DNA of 64,000 bases, from positions 102,949 to 166,948 of the forward strand of contig JBBHKE010002574.1 of assembly GCA_037447655.1 (NCBI GenBank), given 5' to 3'. Origin of the DNA: Zygnema cylindricum. Lineage: Eukaryota; Streptophyta; Zygnematophyceae; Zygnematales; Zygnemataceae. The position numbers and the translations under genes are program-made. Position 1 is the first letter of the stretch. The number at the start of each line of letters is the position of its first letter. The notes under the pieces are model-generated. The model did not search any database. It was not told the DNA's origin and saw only the letters and a program-made list of their open reading frames with translations. Positions 46,559 through 59,500 of the stretch are shown in pieces.

Positions 46559-46875
46559 TTTTTTTGCATGTAGGTCTCAGTGTGGATCGTTTATGTCCAA
46601 TTTTCTAAAAACCCGTGGATTGCCGGGGGATAGTAATTAGTATGTCATGTACAATGTGGGAAAATTTATGGAGCCAGCCACAGTTTCTTCCAACCATGGT
46701 GGTAATTATATGGTGTATCTCAAGCTCTCGCTCATCCACAAATGAAAAGGAATTCCTGTTGTGAACTATGAACTTTGTACATATGTTTGTCTGATTATTC
46801 TGTTGTCTTCCAGCTCAAGGCAAATACATTGAAGTAAACTCAAAGCTATCTCGTAGACGAGGTGTTTGAGGAAGA

Positions 46876-47012
46876 CTACACCGTGAATCCCTATTAGCGT
46901 TAATAAGAGTAATTTTGTCCCGACTTTTTTCTCCTTCTGGGCACAAAATAGTGTTGTTAATGCTAATTCTTTTTTGTGTAATTATTTCTTAATGCTACTA
47001 GGAATCTACAAT
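46876..47012. mobile_element. MITE family 1, truncated copy
   Basis: Begins CTACACCGTGAATCCCTATT and contains CGTTAATAAGAGTAATTTTG. The far end is degraded near CTACTAGGAATC. Confidence 0.7.
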
Positions 47013-48000
47013 GAAGTGATAATTATGATGGCACAAGTCTATAATTTCTGCTCCGTTGTTTGGTTGTTTTGCAACTCGGAAGCAGATAGTTTGAATCGCT
47101 CTTAAGTGTGTTCGTCAACCCATATCAGCTCCGTGAAGGATGGCCCATTTGTACGGTAAGGAAAAGTTAATTATATTTATTTCGTGGTTTATCTCAAAAC
47201 ATTACCTTCTCATAATGATTCTTCCAGCTTTGGAAAACTTGGAATGTGTCATTTTAGCGCAGCTGGCAAGTTAGCGCACAAACTTTTTATAGATTTCATT
47301 TTTTTGATCCAGGTGAAAATATGTTTAGTAACTTTGGCCCATATAGCTACTTGTAACTATACACTTTCCTCGACCCTGTAGAAGCAGCTTCTAATTCTGT
47401 GAAGTTTGGAATGTTCTCTTTGTTGTTTATTTTGAATAAAATGGTCTTACAACTTCATGGGAATGGTATGGTCCAGTTTGTGTTTTAAACTCTCTTTGGG
47501 TTCATGGTTGTCATTCAGTCAGGCCATAGGGAAGGTGTGTTAAGGATATCGCGATCAAAGATAAGCACAATTGTGAGCGCTGGTCGTAGATTTGAAAGAA
47601 GAATTAGCAGGTATTTGAATATACAATTTGAACAGATGCACAAAGTACAATTAATGTGTATCTAACTTGGCCAGGAATTATTTGTCTCAATGGCTTGATA
47701 TGACCCACCTGCAACATGCAGTGCCTGATTTCAGTTATTTATATGCCACGAACTTTTAGTATCAATATCATAATAATTGCTGATAATCGATTGATATTTA
47801 TTTTCAATTTATGGTACAGTACTCTAGATGTCCGAAACGCGAGGAATTTATGGTATGAAAATGTACAAAATGTACTGATTGTAAGCGTTTGTACCAGCTG
47901 TACAGAATGGGAGTACATAACGCTGATATCAAGATTTCGGTTTTGATACATTTTGATTATCTGTACCTCGATATATCGATTTGATACAGAGCGTCGGGAT

Positions 48001-49176
48001 CAGAGGTCGCAAACGGTCAACCGAAACCGTGACCGACCGTTAACCGACCGCCCGCGCCAGATCCGGAACGGATTCGGTTGCCAAATTTTGAGGGCCGGGC
48101 GGTTGCGGTCGGTTGATTCACCAGAAACAAAAAAAATGGTCGGTTACGGTCGGTTAACCAAAAAACCAAAAAAAATGAAAATTTTGTACTGTCCATACAA
48201 TCCAACATTATTGTACTTTGTACTCTTTGGTATCGTGGAAGTACGTGACATCATGATTAGCGTCGCAAATCTGACACGGTACTGTAGTACACTTCATTTC
48301 GCAAATCTTAAGGAACGCGACAAAGCGTCGCAAATCTGACATGTTACACCGCGAATCGTTATTAGTGTCAAAGTTTAAATAGTGTTGAAGAAAATTTACC
48401 GTACGTGATGCTAATTAAGAATTTGAAATTTTTCAAAAAATAGGTGTATTCTAATTTCGGCGTTAATGCTAATTCAGTAATTTGGGAACAGCAAAAATGG
48501 AATATTATCTGTACGATTATGCACATTAATATATGCAACCGTACAAAATATAAGAAATCGTATGCCATCGCGAATTTTAAAAATCCGTAAATGCCATACT
48601 AATTTACGTGTCACACTAATCCCGTTTTTTTGAGCGCACGTTCCTATGCGTACGCGTCTGATTTAATTCATTTTTTGTAAATTTTCACTTGAAAAGGTAC
48701 AGTTATGTACGGTCTGACATCGACCGTACACCACACTATTCAGATTTTATTGTACTTTCGGGCTTTACGCTATTTTGTACGGTACCTTAATTAACGTCAA
48801 GAAAAAATTAAAATCATGTATCCTATTTGAAAAAAAAAATCAAAATTTTAAGAACCCAAATTAGAGTTATTGACACTAATAACGATTCGTGGTGTAGTAA
48901 ACACTATTCATTTCGCAAATCGCGACAAATCGTAATTATTGGCTTATTCATATGTCGTACATTAGTTAATTTTGTACTTTTCGGTTACGGGCGGGCGCGG
49001 TTTGTCGCGAGAAATCGAGTTTCGGTTAACTTTTATTTTCGTAAACGCCGGTCGGTTAACGGTTAACAATTTTGGAGCGTGACATAACCCGGTCGGGCGT
49101 CGGTAACTCAGATTTTGAAAAAAAAAAAAAAACGGTCGGTTTCGGTTATGTAATTTTTTGACTTTTGCGACCTCTG
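48001..49176. mobile_element. hAT-like element, second family
   Basis: Ends are CAGAGGTCGCAAA and TTTGCGACCTCTG, a textbook hAT-type terminal repeat. The flanks are GTCGGGAT (47993-48000) and ATCGGGAT (49177-49184), an 8 bp duplication with one mismatch. Subterminal regions repeat CGGTCGGTTAAC and its variants. A MITE sits inside. No transposase frame. Confidence 0.88.
48345..48896. mobile_element. MITE family 1, long copy nested in the hAT-like element
   Basis: Ends are TACACCGCGAATCGTTATTA and TAATAACGATTCGTGGTGTA, about 552 bp apart, longer than the usual 130-200 bp. The interior is GTAC- and A-rich. Confidence 0.8.
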
Positions 49177-49897
49177 ATCGGGATCCCTAAGAAAAGGAAT
49201 ATTTTCCAAACCAATCCCGTCCAATTTTTCCGATATACAACGCTAAAATTTGGTGTTGACAAATTTCCAATAGTCGCCAGTACGTATCGAAACCGGGAAA
49301 TCCTAGAATACTGGGGCTCTCTTCGATATGCAATATTGAGCATTAACGGTTGCAGTTTGTCACGAAGCACAACTATATTCCTGTTTGTTCGAGGTACGGT
49401 AAGTCCTCCGAACGATGTCTGATTCCGTGCGAGTCGTACGAAATTCCCGCATTTTTTCAATCGTTTTTTTTAAATAATTTTTATAATGGCAGCTTCGCCT
49501 GGAACTCCCACCTGCTTCATCTACCGTGCCAGGAGGCCCATACGAATTCTGACACTTGGCTTGTTCACTTTCAGAGTCTCTTTGGCGGTCAGTGTAACGT
49601 CTTTGGATCGTCTTTCCTTCAACGTTACTTTCTTTTCGCTTTTTTTTTCTTCACTTTTCTTTTATTAAGCTTGTTCTTTACATTTCGAGGATTAGGTTTC
49701 CTTTAAAGTATTTTAAGTGTTTTTTCGATTTCTTCCCATTTTTCAAGGAGTAGATGCATATGTTTCTTATGTAAAGTATGCCAGATTTGTTGTAAAGTAG
49801 CAGTTTTAGGGGCTGCAAATATATTTGAAAAAAGAGGATTGATTAATCGCTTGTTAAGTTAAATTCAGTAGGATAGTTTGGTATTTGGTTCTGAGAT

Positions 49898-51482
49898 ATG
49901 GGAGGAGAATATGAAAATCAAATAGATTATGTGTTTAAGATTGTTTTGATTGGAGATTCTGCGGTAGGGAAGTCTCAACTACTTGCGAGATTCGCCAGAA
50001 ATGAGTTTGCATTGGAGTCAAAAGCCACAATTGGTGTGGAATTTCAAACGAAGACAATCACAGTCGACAAGAAGGTTATTAAGGCACAAATTTGGGATAC
50101 GGCCGGTCAAGAGAGGTAAGAAAGATAGATAGTTGGCGGATGGAAATCATTTAACAAATCCATTGTGTTCTGAGACTTGATTGAAGGAACAAGTTTCTGT
50201 TAAAGTTAGTTTCCGTTTAGTTTCAGCTGGTTAGTTTCCATGTTGGTTAGCTCCGCATAGCTGGTGTTGTTTATCTTCTTTGTCCTTTTGTGTCACTCTA
50301 GAAGGAATAATAGTGCAAAACGGAATCGTACAACTCTATCAAGGAAGCATGATCGCAAACCATCTGAGTACATGGTAACAGAAAATGAAAGGCAAAAACC
50401 AAACTGGAAAACTGAACGCGGGTAGAAGCAAACTGAAAGGAGAAACAGTGCGAAAGAAACTAAATCACAAACAAGGGCAAGCCAACAAAGACATCGAAAT
50501 AGTGCAAAAGTTCTATCTGTGTTTTCACCTGCAGTTCAAAAAAAGTTGGTAAGAGGTACTTCACTGTTAACTTAGGCTTACAGAAGATAATTTGGTTTTA
50601 TATTGAGAATCAAACACTGGTAGACAAAAGGGGCATGACTTATGAACATATTTAGAGTCTTTTATGATCTTTTGGTTCGCCAGTGACAATCATGTCATTT
50701 TTGCAATTTCGTTAAGGTAGATCGTACTTTACCGTAATGGCTGCTATATTTTGTCTGACAAAATGGACACAGCAAAAAGAAAAAAATGTTGTTGAAGGTA
50801 GCATGCTTTCTGAGGGAGTTTGGTTGTGGTGGCATTTGAGAGGGATGAATCCTGCAAACGATTTCAGATCTTTAAAAGGTAGTGCTACTTAAACTCAAAT
50901 GTAAAGTTTTAACCCTATAAAGATGCCCTTATTTGACGTCTGTTTTAAATAACCCTGAGTTTTACTCTTTCTTTTTAATTACTTTCTCCAATTATTTGCT
51001 AAGTAATGGAATTTGAATGCTGCAGGTATAGAGCAGTCACGAGTTCTTATTACCGAGGAGCAGTCGGGGCACTTTTGGTCTATGACATCAGCAAACGCGT
51101 GACTTTTGAGCATTGTGAGCGATGGTTGGACGAACTGAGGGCACATGCGGACGCCAATATTTTTGTCATGCTAGTTGGAAACAAAGCTGATATGGAAAAG
51201 AGTCGTGCAGTGACTACGGATGAGGCCAAGGCATTTGCTGAAAAACACAAAGTCGCATTTATTGAAACTTCGGCGTTGGAGAGTTTGAATGTAGAAGAAG
51301 CCTTTGTGCAAGTATTGACGGAGATTTATCGGATCGTGAGCAAGAGATCTCTTGATGCTGAAGGCAAACCCGGAGGAGTTGGGAGCTCAATCACTCCGGG
51401 GGTCAAAATTTTGGTGCCTTCAAACAGCGATGCACACCAGAAGTCAAAAAAGAAGTCATCGTCTGCATGTTGCTCGGGTTGA
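49898..51482 (+). CDS. RABA4: Rab GTPase, plant RABA4 (Rab11) class
   Basis: Two exons, 49898-50115 and 51026-51482, joined within the Arg codon of GQER; product 224 residues. All G boxes are intact: GDSAVGKS (19-26), switch [18 protein letters not shown] with Gln71, NKAD (125-128) and ETSAL (153-157). The context [25 protein letters not shown] and [33 protein letters not shown] distinguishes RABA4 from RABA1-type members. The hypervariable tail ends CCSG, with a dicysteine for geranylgeranylation. Plant RABA4 proteins direct trans-Golgi to plasma-membrane traffic in tip-growing cells. The 910 bp intron lies at the G3 box and contains an A-rich repeat-like stretch. Confidence 0.95.
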
Positions 51483-51571
51483 GCAGGTGGGCAAGCTGTA
51501 GTGTAGTGTTGTGAAATCGAGCCAATTCCATTTTAGGGTTTTTTAGGGTTTGTCATCAACAATTTTCTAAT

Positions 51572-51577
51572 AATAAA
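51572..51577 (+). terminator. AATAAA polyadenylation signal of the Rab gene
   Basis: Canonical hexamer 90 bp after the stop codon, in a T/A-rich trailer with a duplicated TTTTAGGG just upstream. Confidence 0.6.
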
Positions 51578-53041
51578 GCGCGACTGCTGTTTATCAATTT
51601 AAAAAACACACATCAGTTCTGCAACGCACCACACTTAGCTCTTTTTTGCAAGTGGTTATTGAAATGAGTTGAGAGTTCTAGGGATATGGACAATGTAGAT
51701 AGGTAGTTTGTTTCCACAAGAGACAATGGCAGATTTTTTTTGTTGTGGAGTGTTCTTCCAGAGCGACTTTTCATAAATGACAGTGAGTCAAACTTCTTTG
51801 CTTAAAATTTCACATCAGTAGTAGTGTAGGCCATTGCTTGTGAACCTCTATATATTGCCAAGAAATATGCGAGGCAAGGCTCAACCTGTTATGTGCTTGC
51901 AGGTATTACTTTGTAAGATTCTAGTTGAAGGCGATAACTGGTTTTTGATGATGAGTGGTCAAGTTTGGCATTAATCACATATGGTGTTTCTTTCCCCTTT
52001 TTTTTACCATTTTAAACTGCAGAGGAGTTTACCATGTATAACTGTCATTGAACAAAAATGGTAATTGTGTGGTAGTTTGAGTAGTCAGCATGAATACCGG
52101 GAGTCAACAGAAAATTGTTGTTAGAGTTAACAACACTATTTCAGCCTTTATTCAGCCTGTATTTTACGCTTTCTGACCACAAAGATGGCATACTCAGTGT
52201 TTTTCTCTGTTCGTAAAATCTTCCCCACAGGATAAATTAAAAAGCACGATGGTAAACCATCTGAGTCTGGGGGTACAATAATTGTCCACGTCTCCCTTGG
52301 ACTAAATGAGAATAATCGCACTGCTACAAACCCAGGCTAACAACTCTTATTCTAAAAGCAATCCATGGTGTTGTTTGAAGACGAGAAGCACATACACGGG
52401 TTGTATATGGTGTGGAATGGCAGATATTCAGAAACATGTATCACATGGGATGTAGACTTGTTTTGCCAATGGTGGACTAGATTGTAGTTGTGTTTTTCTT
52501 AGCTAAATCGGGTGCTCTCTATTATACTTTGGAAAAATTACTTGTTATTAGTCAAGTGCTAATGAAGTGTTACATAGAAATACAGATGAGTAATTGTAGG
52601 TCTTCAATCGTGTTGGGAATTTCTTGTCAAACTATGTTAACATAGTACTTGGCTCTGGAGTGTGATTTCAACAATAGACCCATGGAGGTAAAGAACCTAT
52701 TTTATTAAACACTTACAACATGGGTTAATATGGAATTCCCCTGACACCATGCAATTATGAACCCTTAATAACTCTTATGAACCCTTATTTTAGTAGATAG
52801 AATCGTACCATGATAGTTATAACTTTACAATAAAATCATGATTTCGGGCGCCACATGGGAGTCTCAAATGGGACGGGAATCACACGAGAAAAATCGGGAA
52901 ACCACTGTTTTACGAAATTGGGAGATTGTGGAATAAATGAGATGTCGTTAGAGGAGGGACTCACAAGTATTAAGAGGTCAAGCTTGCACTCTTAGCACTA
53001 GGGATTTGGGCACATATGACTGTGGGCTCGACAAGGCTTCC

Positions 53042-53498
53042 CGGTGATAGTATAACTCTATGGCAATACATATAACTATATGATGATAGATATAACCCTC
53101 CAATTATAGATGTAATTATATGATGATAGATAAAACACTATGATGGTATATATAAGTCCATAATCATATATATAACTCCATATGATGGTTTACCATCGTA
53201 CTTTTTAATTTATCATGTCTTGTTGACTTACTTATAATCGAAGATATATCTCTATGATAAAAAAAAAAGACATTATTCTTTGATGATAGATACACCTCTA
53301 TGATGATTGATATGATTCTATGATGATAGACTTAACTCTATGATAATATGTATAATTCTATGATGATAAATACAATGCTATGGCAATAGTTATAATTTTG
53401 TAATTGATATAACTCCATAATGATAGACAAAACTCTTTGATAATAGATATAACTCTATGATGATTAATACAACTCTATGATGATAGAGTAATTCTAGA
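53042..53498 (+). repeat. 20 bp minisatellite
   Basis: About twenty degenerate units of TCTATGATGATAGATATAAC. The array is interrupted at about 53180-53250 by an inverted copy of the GATGGTAAACCATC repeat. Confidence 0.85.
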
Positions 53499-55217
53499 GT
53501 GCAGGCTTCTATCCTCCTTCGATTGTCTATTGCAGTTATGGATCGTCGGCGTGTTCCGGAACTCCCTCCCCGTGCTCCTTGGGGATTCGGGGACTTACGC
53601 GGTTGCTTTTCGTAAATTTTTAGTTAAGTTGGGGTTTGGTTGAGTCATTTTGGAACTTTTCTTAGGTGTTTCCTTTGGAGTTTTCTGCTTCTTTGGGTGT
53701 TTTCAGTTTATTTGCCATCTTTTACGACATAACATTGTTTCCTTACTGTAATCACATCCATTCTCTCTGTCCGAAAATTTTCAAGGACAGAAACTCGTAA
53801 GTTTCTCATACATTACCAACAGTCGAGATATGTATGTAGCGTAGTAAACTCTACATTTCTAAAAGTATTCTTGAGACTTTTCAGGGTAATGGTCCTAACA
53901 GTTTCTTCCTTCTGTTGGATAGGGGTTCCTCCAAAGGCGGACGCCACTTTGTAACATAGATTCATGATTACATTACACAGTGGCAAAGTTGTTCCGTAAA
54001 ATCAGCAATACGTGTGCAGAAACAGTACTACATACTCTTAATGCAGCTCAACATATAGTAGGGCGGCACGTACAATGCTGAAGTGTTGGCGGTACACAAT
54101 GAACTTCTTAAAAAATACTGGGAAACACGGAATGCATCACTAGTAAGAAGCAATATTCATCCACTAGTAAAGGCAGGATAAATTAAAAAGCAAGATGGTA
54201 ACCCATCTGAGTCCAGGGTACAAAAGGGGTGGCATGGCCAAAACTGAAAAACTACAATAAAAAATAAATAGAGCGATGGGAACACAAAAAAAAGAAAAGA
54301 AAAGAAACAATCAACAAAGAAAATAAAAGCACCCAAACTCAAAATGAAAAGCACGACAACTCAGAAAACCTTGCTAAACCAATATTCTACAATTACATCG
54401 ATCGTGCACACCTATGCACCAAAAATTTTCAACAAAGTCAATTTTTATTGCACTTGATTGCCAAAACATACAGAATGATGCTCTAGGTTGATTACTTTAT
54501 CTCAATGCCCCAAATCTCGCCATCATCTATTCCACGGACCCTGCACAATACAGTACAAGATTTTCTTCTTAACTCTGCAACTGTTTTTTTTTACAACTTT
54601 TAAACTCATATTATAAGCACTTTACATTTCATCACTTGCTTATCATATACTGCTTCATCAGGGACGCTCTGTTTTGGTTATCAATTGACACGAGTTTGAA
54701 CATTTACGCGAATTTGGCTTCGGTTAACCCACAACCCAACCAGAACAGAACATCGACAAAATGCCACTCACAAGTAGTTCCATTAGTAAAACAAGGACAT
54801 ATAATTATACGTTATTTTCATTAACCTCAAAGCTTTGGTCATTTTTATTGCACGGCTTTTTTTTTTTCGACTAGCTTATCAGAGACAAACATCTTTGATA
54901 TTCAACACGAGAGCTTTCATAAAGAGATTTGGCAATTCATAAATTACCTCAACTTCTCAAAAGAAAAGTGTAATGCACCTATGTGTTATCAACAGAATAT
55001 TGTCACGAGCAGAAATATTTCAAAGCTAAATTACTGAGCGAGGACAAATGCATACAAGGGGAAGGGGAAAACTATCCACATTAAAACGACCACCTTGAAC
55101 TCAAAGATATATAAATATATACGCTCTTAAACCTTATATTTACACAGACGGCACCTCCTTTCTGCATCAACCCTCAATTTTACAACAACCGGCTCTCCAA
55201 TTATAAACAATCCACTA

Positions 55218-55434
55218 AGCATCTAATTATTGCCTCCATGTGCTCCAAGTGCAAGAAAACGTATCACTGTAACGTAAGCGAATACAAATGTAACGTAAGC
55301 GAATACAAATGTAACGAAGCATCTAATTATTGCCTCCATGTGCTCCAAGTGCAAGAAAACGTATCACTGTAACGTAAGCGAATACAAATGTAACGTAAGC
55401 GAATACAAATGTAACGTAAGCGAATACAAACGTA
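55218..55434 (+). repeat. Nested tandem repeat (~99 bp containing 21 bp units)
   Basis: A block starting AAGCATCTAATTATTGCCTC is duplicated in tandem (about 55218 and 55317). Within each block GTAACGTAAGCGAATACAAA recurs two or three times at a 21 bp spacing, so there are two levels of tandem growth. Confidence 0.88.
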
Positions 55435-55441
55435 CATGCAG

Positions 55442-55997
55442 TACACCGCCAATCGCTATTAGAGTAAATAACGCTAATTCGGTGCCCTTTTTTCAAAAAA
55501 AAAAACCTGAAATACAATCCATAATTCCATTTTTTCCATTATTCTAATCAGGGTTTTTTTTTCAATTAGCATTAATAATGGAAGTGCACTGCGATGGAAA
55601 TAGTGTGGCGTACGGACAGGGTATCTCCGTACGAAATGGTACTTTTTTAATTACAAAGGCATAAAAATACACTTAACATTATTGCGCACAAATGTGAATG
55701 TGCACTGGAAGAAAGAGACACAAACTCGTCGACAAAAATCACGTTCTCATATGTTCGTCCGTCGACCGTGTGAACAGCGCGACGGCGTACGAATTGTCAG
55801 ATTTTGTACGGGTACACATATTACTGTAGACATCGAAAGGGCGGGTATTTATTATTCAGGACAACCCAAATTGCAGTTAGGGATTAATTAGTATATATAT
55901 ATTTAAAAAAAAAAAAAAAAATCCCGATTAGTGTTAATAACACTAATTTTTTTTTTACGCTATTTATTCCTTTACTCTAATAGCGATTGACGGTGTA
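55442..55997. mobile_element. MITE family 1, long copy or two adjacent copies
   Basis: Outer ends are TACACCGCCAATCGCTATTA and TAATAGCGATTGACGGTGTA. A second internal end (GCACTGCGATGG, about 55589) suggests that two copies abut or that one is nested. Confidence 0.7.
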
Positions 55998-56140
55998 CTG
56001 TTTGCAATACTGTTTGTCATGCTGTTTGTACTGCAAACGTATTACTGTAACATTTGCCAGCATGGAGCAAAGGTACTAAACAAATTCCGTCTCACTGAAA
56101 AAACCACTTTGGAGATGTTATTTAAAAGAAAGCTGGTGCA

Positions 56141-56286
56141 CTGAACTGCCCATCGACATCAGTGTTAATAACACTAATTCACTCGCGACTTTTCTGGCCG
56201 AAAGTCATAAACTAGTGTTGAGAGCACTCGTCCTAAATTAGTATTATCGACACTAATTTCACTTATAATGGCAATGGGCAGTGTAG
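56141..56286. mobile_element. MITE family 1, 146 bp copy
   Basis: Ends are ACTGCCCATCGACATCAGTG and AATGGCAATGGGCAGTGTAG. The interior has GTTAATAACACTAATTCACT and its approximate inverse. Confidence 0.8.
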
Positions 56287-56550
56287 CTTGAGACTTTCTC
56301 ATGAATTGAGACGCGGTTGGACAATGCCGATGAAGGTTAGGATATGAAAAAACAGTCCCATGTTGACACATTCCCCTGTTGTTGACATATACATAGATAT
56401 ATGTATTTCAAAGAACAGGCGTGACAGATACATAATTTGTTACTGACCGAGACGATGCAACTCGTAAATCCTTGTCTACAAAGACCACATTTACACAAAC
56501 CATCAACGATTCAAAACATTTACCTCCTGTCTAAGTTGCAAATCCTGATG

Positions 56551-59500
56551 TTATATTTCGATGTTTTCAGTTCGGTTGCCGAGTCGGTGGATGCGGAGAT
56601 ATACGTCTGTTCCGTATCCTTGAATGCTCACCATCTGCAATACGAATCAAATCCAAAGTCTCACACCCATGAATGAAAGTTTGAACAAAAATTAGAAAGT
56701 AAAAGTACAAATCTCACATGCCATTAATTCCACAGAATCCATACTAAGTTTTTGAATTGGATCCCGTTGACACTCACTGGCATACATACTGCAGAATGAA
56801 AGGTTATATTTCGGAAACTGAACTGAATAAGAACAGAATAGTTACGACCAAAATATAAACACCCCTGGCAACACTAGCGAGTGCACAACTGCAGAAAAGT
56901 AGAAGAGTATACAACCGGTCAAAGCAGATTAATACTCTGACAACCATAATGTCCGCCCCCTCGGACTCAGAATTGGTGCAATAATTATTTTTTGACTAGC
57001 TAGAAATTGAACTTTTTCCGCATAACATTTATGGAGTTTGAACAATTGAATTGGTATAAGTAATTTTTTTAAAGGACAATGTGAACAGAAGTTTTGGAGA
57101 TAGGATACAACTTGACCTTTAGTCACACATGCAAAAACCTTTCAGTTCGCAATTTGAACTTTTTCTGTGTTTCTACTTACCGGATTTGAACTTTTACACA
57201 GGAACAACAGTATATATCCGTTGAATTCGGCCTTACCCCTGTTATTTTCAGTCCAAGTAAGTAACCGATTTTGTTCCTATCACCTATTACCTATTTTGTT
57301 CCTATCACATATTACCTATTTTGTGCCTAGTTTGTCCTTTTACAATGCGAGGACTTACCTGCATCCCTCCACCAAAATATTGAGCATGGAGACGAGAGAG
57401 AGGGAGACCAAAACCCAAACCGGCCATGGGATTGTTTTGCCGATTTGAAGCAACATCTATGTGGCCCAAAATGTCCCTCCCAAAAAATGTATGAGATCAT
57501 CGACAATACCACATTAACGATTCCCTACATGATCAAAATCATCGCCACTTGAGTGCTTGTTCCCTTGTTTCCGGCATAAGCAATGGTTCAAAGAGAAGGG
57601 ACATACTATTGACAATTGGAATCGAATTAGGCTCTCCAGGCAAACATAAATGGGTTTGAAGGCCTCATGTGGGCATCAATTATCATCATTTAAGTCCGTC
57701 TTCCCTTGGGCTACAGGATGCACCAATGTTAAATTGAAGACATGATAAATTAAAAAATACGGATTTAATGTCATGATGTAGATTTTGGTTAATCTGGGCG
57801 ACTTTCGGCTGCTTTTGTAGTTAGTATTATAGATACTAGTTTGTGTTCACAGCCCCAAAAAAAACGGAACTGCAAAACGGGACTGGAAAAAAGGGATTTA
57901 TTATAACTCTAGTTGCGATGCACAATGTACTGTACTTGATCTGTTTGTGAATGTACCTTCCACTGTACACAATCCTGTTAATATAGACAAAATCTGAGAA
58001 ATCAAGAGAAGGGAAGTCTAGAGCTATCATCTGATCTTTCAAATGAAACCTTCACTTGAAAAAACAATTGGAACTCGAGGGATGATCAATTCATTTTTTT
58101 TGAAAAAATTACCTCCAACTCCATAACTGTAATTACCAGCTCCTCCTACCACCAAGTCCTCCTCACCCATCATAGAATCCCCTGCTGTCGTATAGCCATA
58201 TTTCCAAACCTGGAAAACAACCCAAACCTCAAAAGAAAATAGAAAAGTGAAACACCAAAGAAACTATGGAGGAATGGGGTCCATATGATGAAACTGATTT
58301 GAAGCGTGACAAAGTAGGGCTGGAAATGATAAGCCATAGATACTCCTAGTGGTAAACTACAGACGATGATATAAAGGGTATACAATTTGATTATTAGAAG
58401 TCCCACAAATGTTATGCCAAAGACACTGCTATGTAGGTATGATGAAAAGTAAACTCATGACATTTGAACACTGTTTTTTGATAAAGAATTCCATCGGGAC
58501 ACAGGATTTTCCAAAGAAAAAAAACCATGTTAAATGGCGCTCCTCTCCAATTCATGCGAGTCTGGTACACGGCCCATCGCTGTTATAATTAATAACACAA
58601 ATTCGGTCATGACTTTTTCTGCCCAAAAATCTTAAAATCCTGTTAAAAACATGTTAGCAGCATGAGAGCATTTGAAGTAAACCAGGTATTGAAGGAAATT
58701 ATAAAAGAATGATACGCTTATAGACTTCATAGTCAGGTGAACCAAAGGATGGAAAAGTAAAAATAGGTTCCTCGTGGTTAATTTCACCTTTTCTTGTTGT
58801 GCTTCATCAATACCACCTCCTTGATCCGATACCTGGAAATCCTCCACAAAAGAGAACCCAAAAGGACATTACTTCCCTTAAAAATAGGAAACACAAACAA
58901 AAGTAATCCGGATTCCAGTTTAAGAGTCCCATTGGGTATCAGACTGGGAACAGACCGGGAAACAAAAGATTCCAACAGCAATTTAGCAGTCATAATCATA
59001 CATCCAAAAAAACAGTAATTGAAAACATAATGATTTCGCACCAACGGACCTTGATCGCCACTTCGTGAAGGCCACAGCATATGTGAATCACAATTGGAGG
59101 CATGGCTTCGGGAACCATGGGAGAAAGACGGCCGATGCGCCTTGATTGGTGAATATGACTTTCCACCAAAGCCCGCGATGCATTCTTATGTATGCAAAAA
59201 GAAACCAGAAAGAAACAAATTTGAAAACAAACTGCAAACAAATTGCATAGAGCAGACCTTCATAAGGGAGGGGCAGAGGGGAGGGAAGGATGGAGGGTGG
59301 AAGGAATAAAAGAGAGGTCAAGAAGAGGGAAGATCTGCTAAGTGACTCTTCCAACATGTGGCTGCCAACCAGCCTGGCAGCACAGCATCCTTCCATAAAT
59401 TTGAATTTGACATCAAAACCATGGGCATGGCTATATATGCCCTTCAGAACGTTCCAGAAAATCTGAACAGCATACCTGAGGGCCACCGTACAGTACCTTA

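Larger units (their letters stand above)
46559..49897. other. Intergenic region between MINDY and Rab genes
   Basis: No gene found. It contains a MITE fragment (46876-47012) and the 1.2 kb hAT-like element (48001-49176) with a nested MITE. AATAAA at about 47436 is a possible distal MINDY poly(A) signal. The last 700 bp, T-rich with a few GTAC motifs, must hold the Rab promoter and leader. Confidence 0.6.
51483..56550. other. Repeat-rich intergenic region between convergent Rab and kinase genes
   Basis: No gene found. It contains a weak MITE family 1 fragment (about 52105-52200), three copies of a palindrome-bearing repeat (52248, 53184, 54194), a 20 bp minisatellite, a nested tandem repeat at 55218-55434 and two further MITE copies. 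Confidence 0.65.

Noticed and set aside
53519-53700. Possible small structured RNA downstream of the minisatellite
   Set aside because: Somewhat GC-richer than its surroundings, but there is no recognisable tRNA, snRNA or snoRNA box and no convincing stem.
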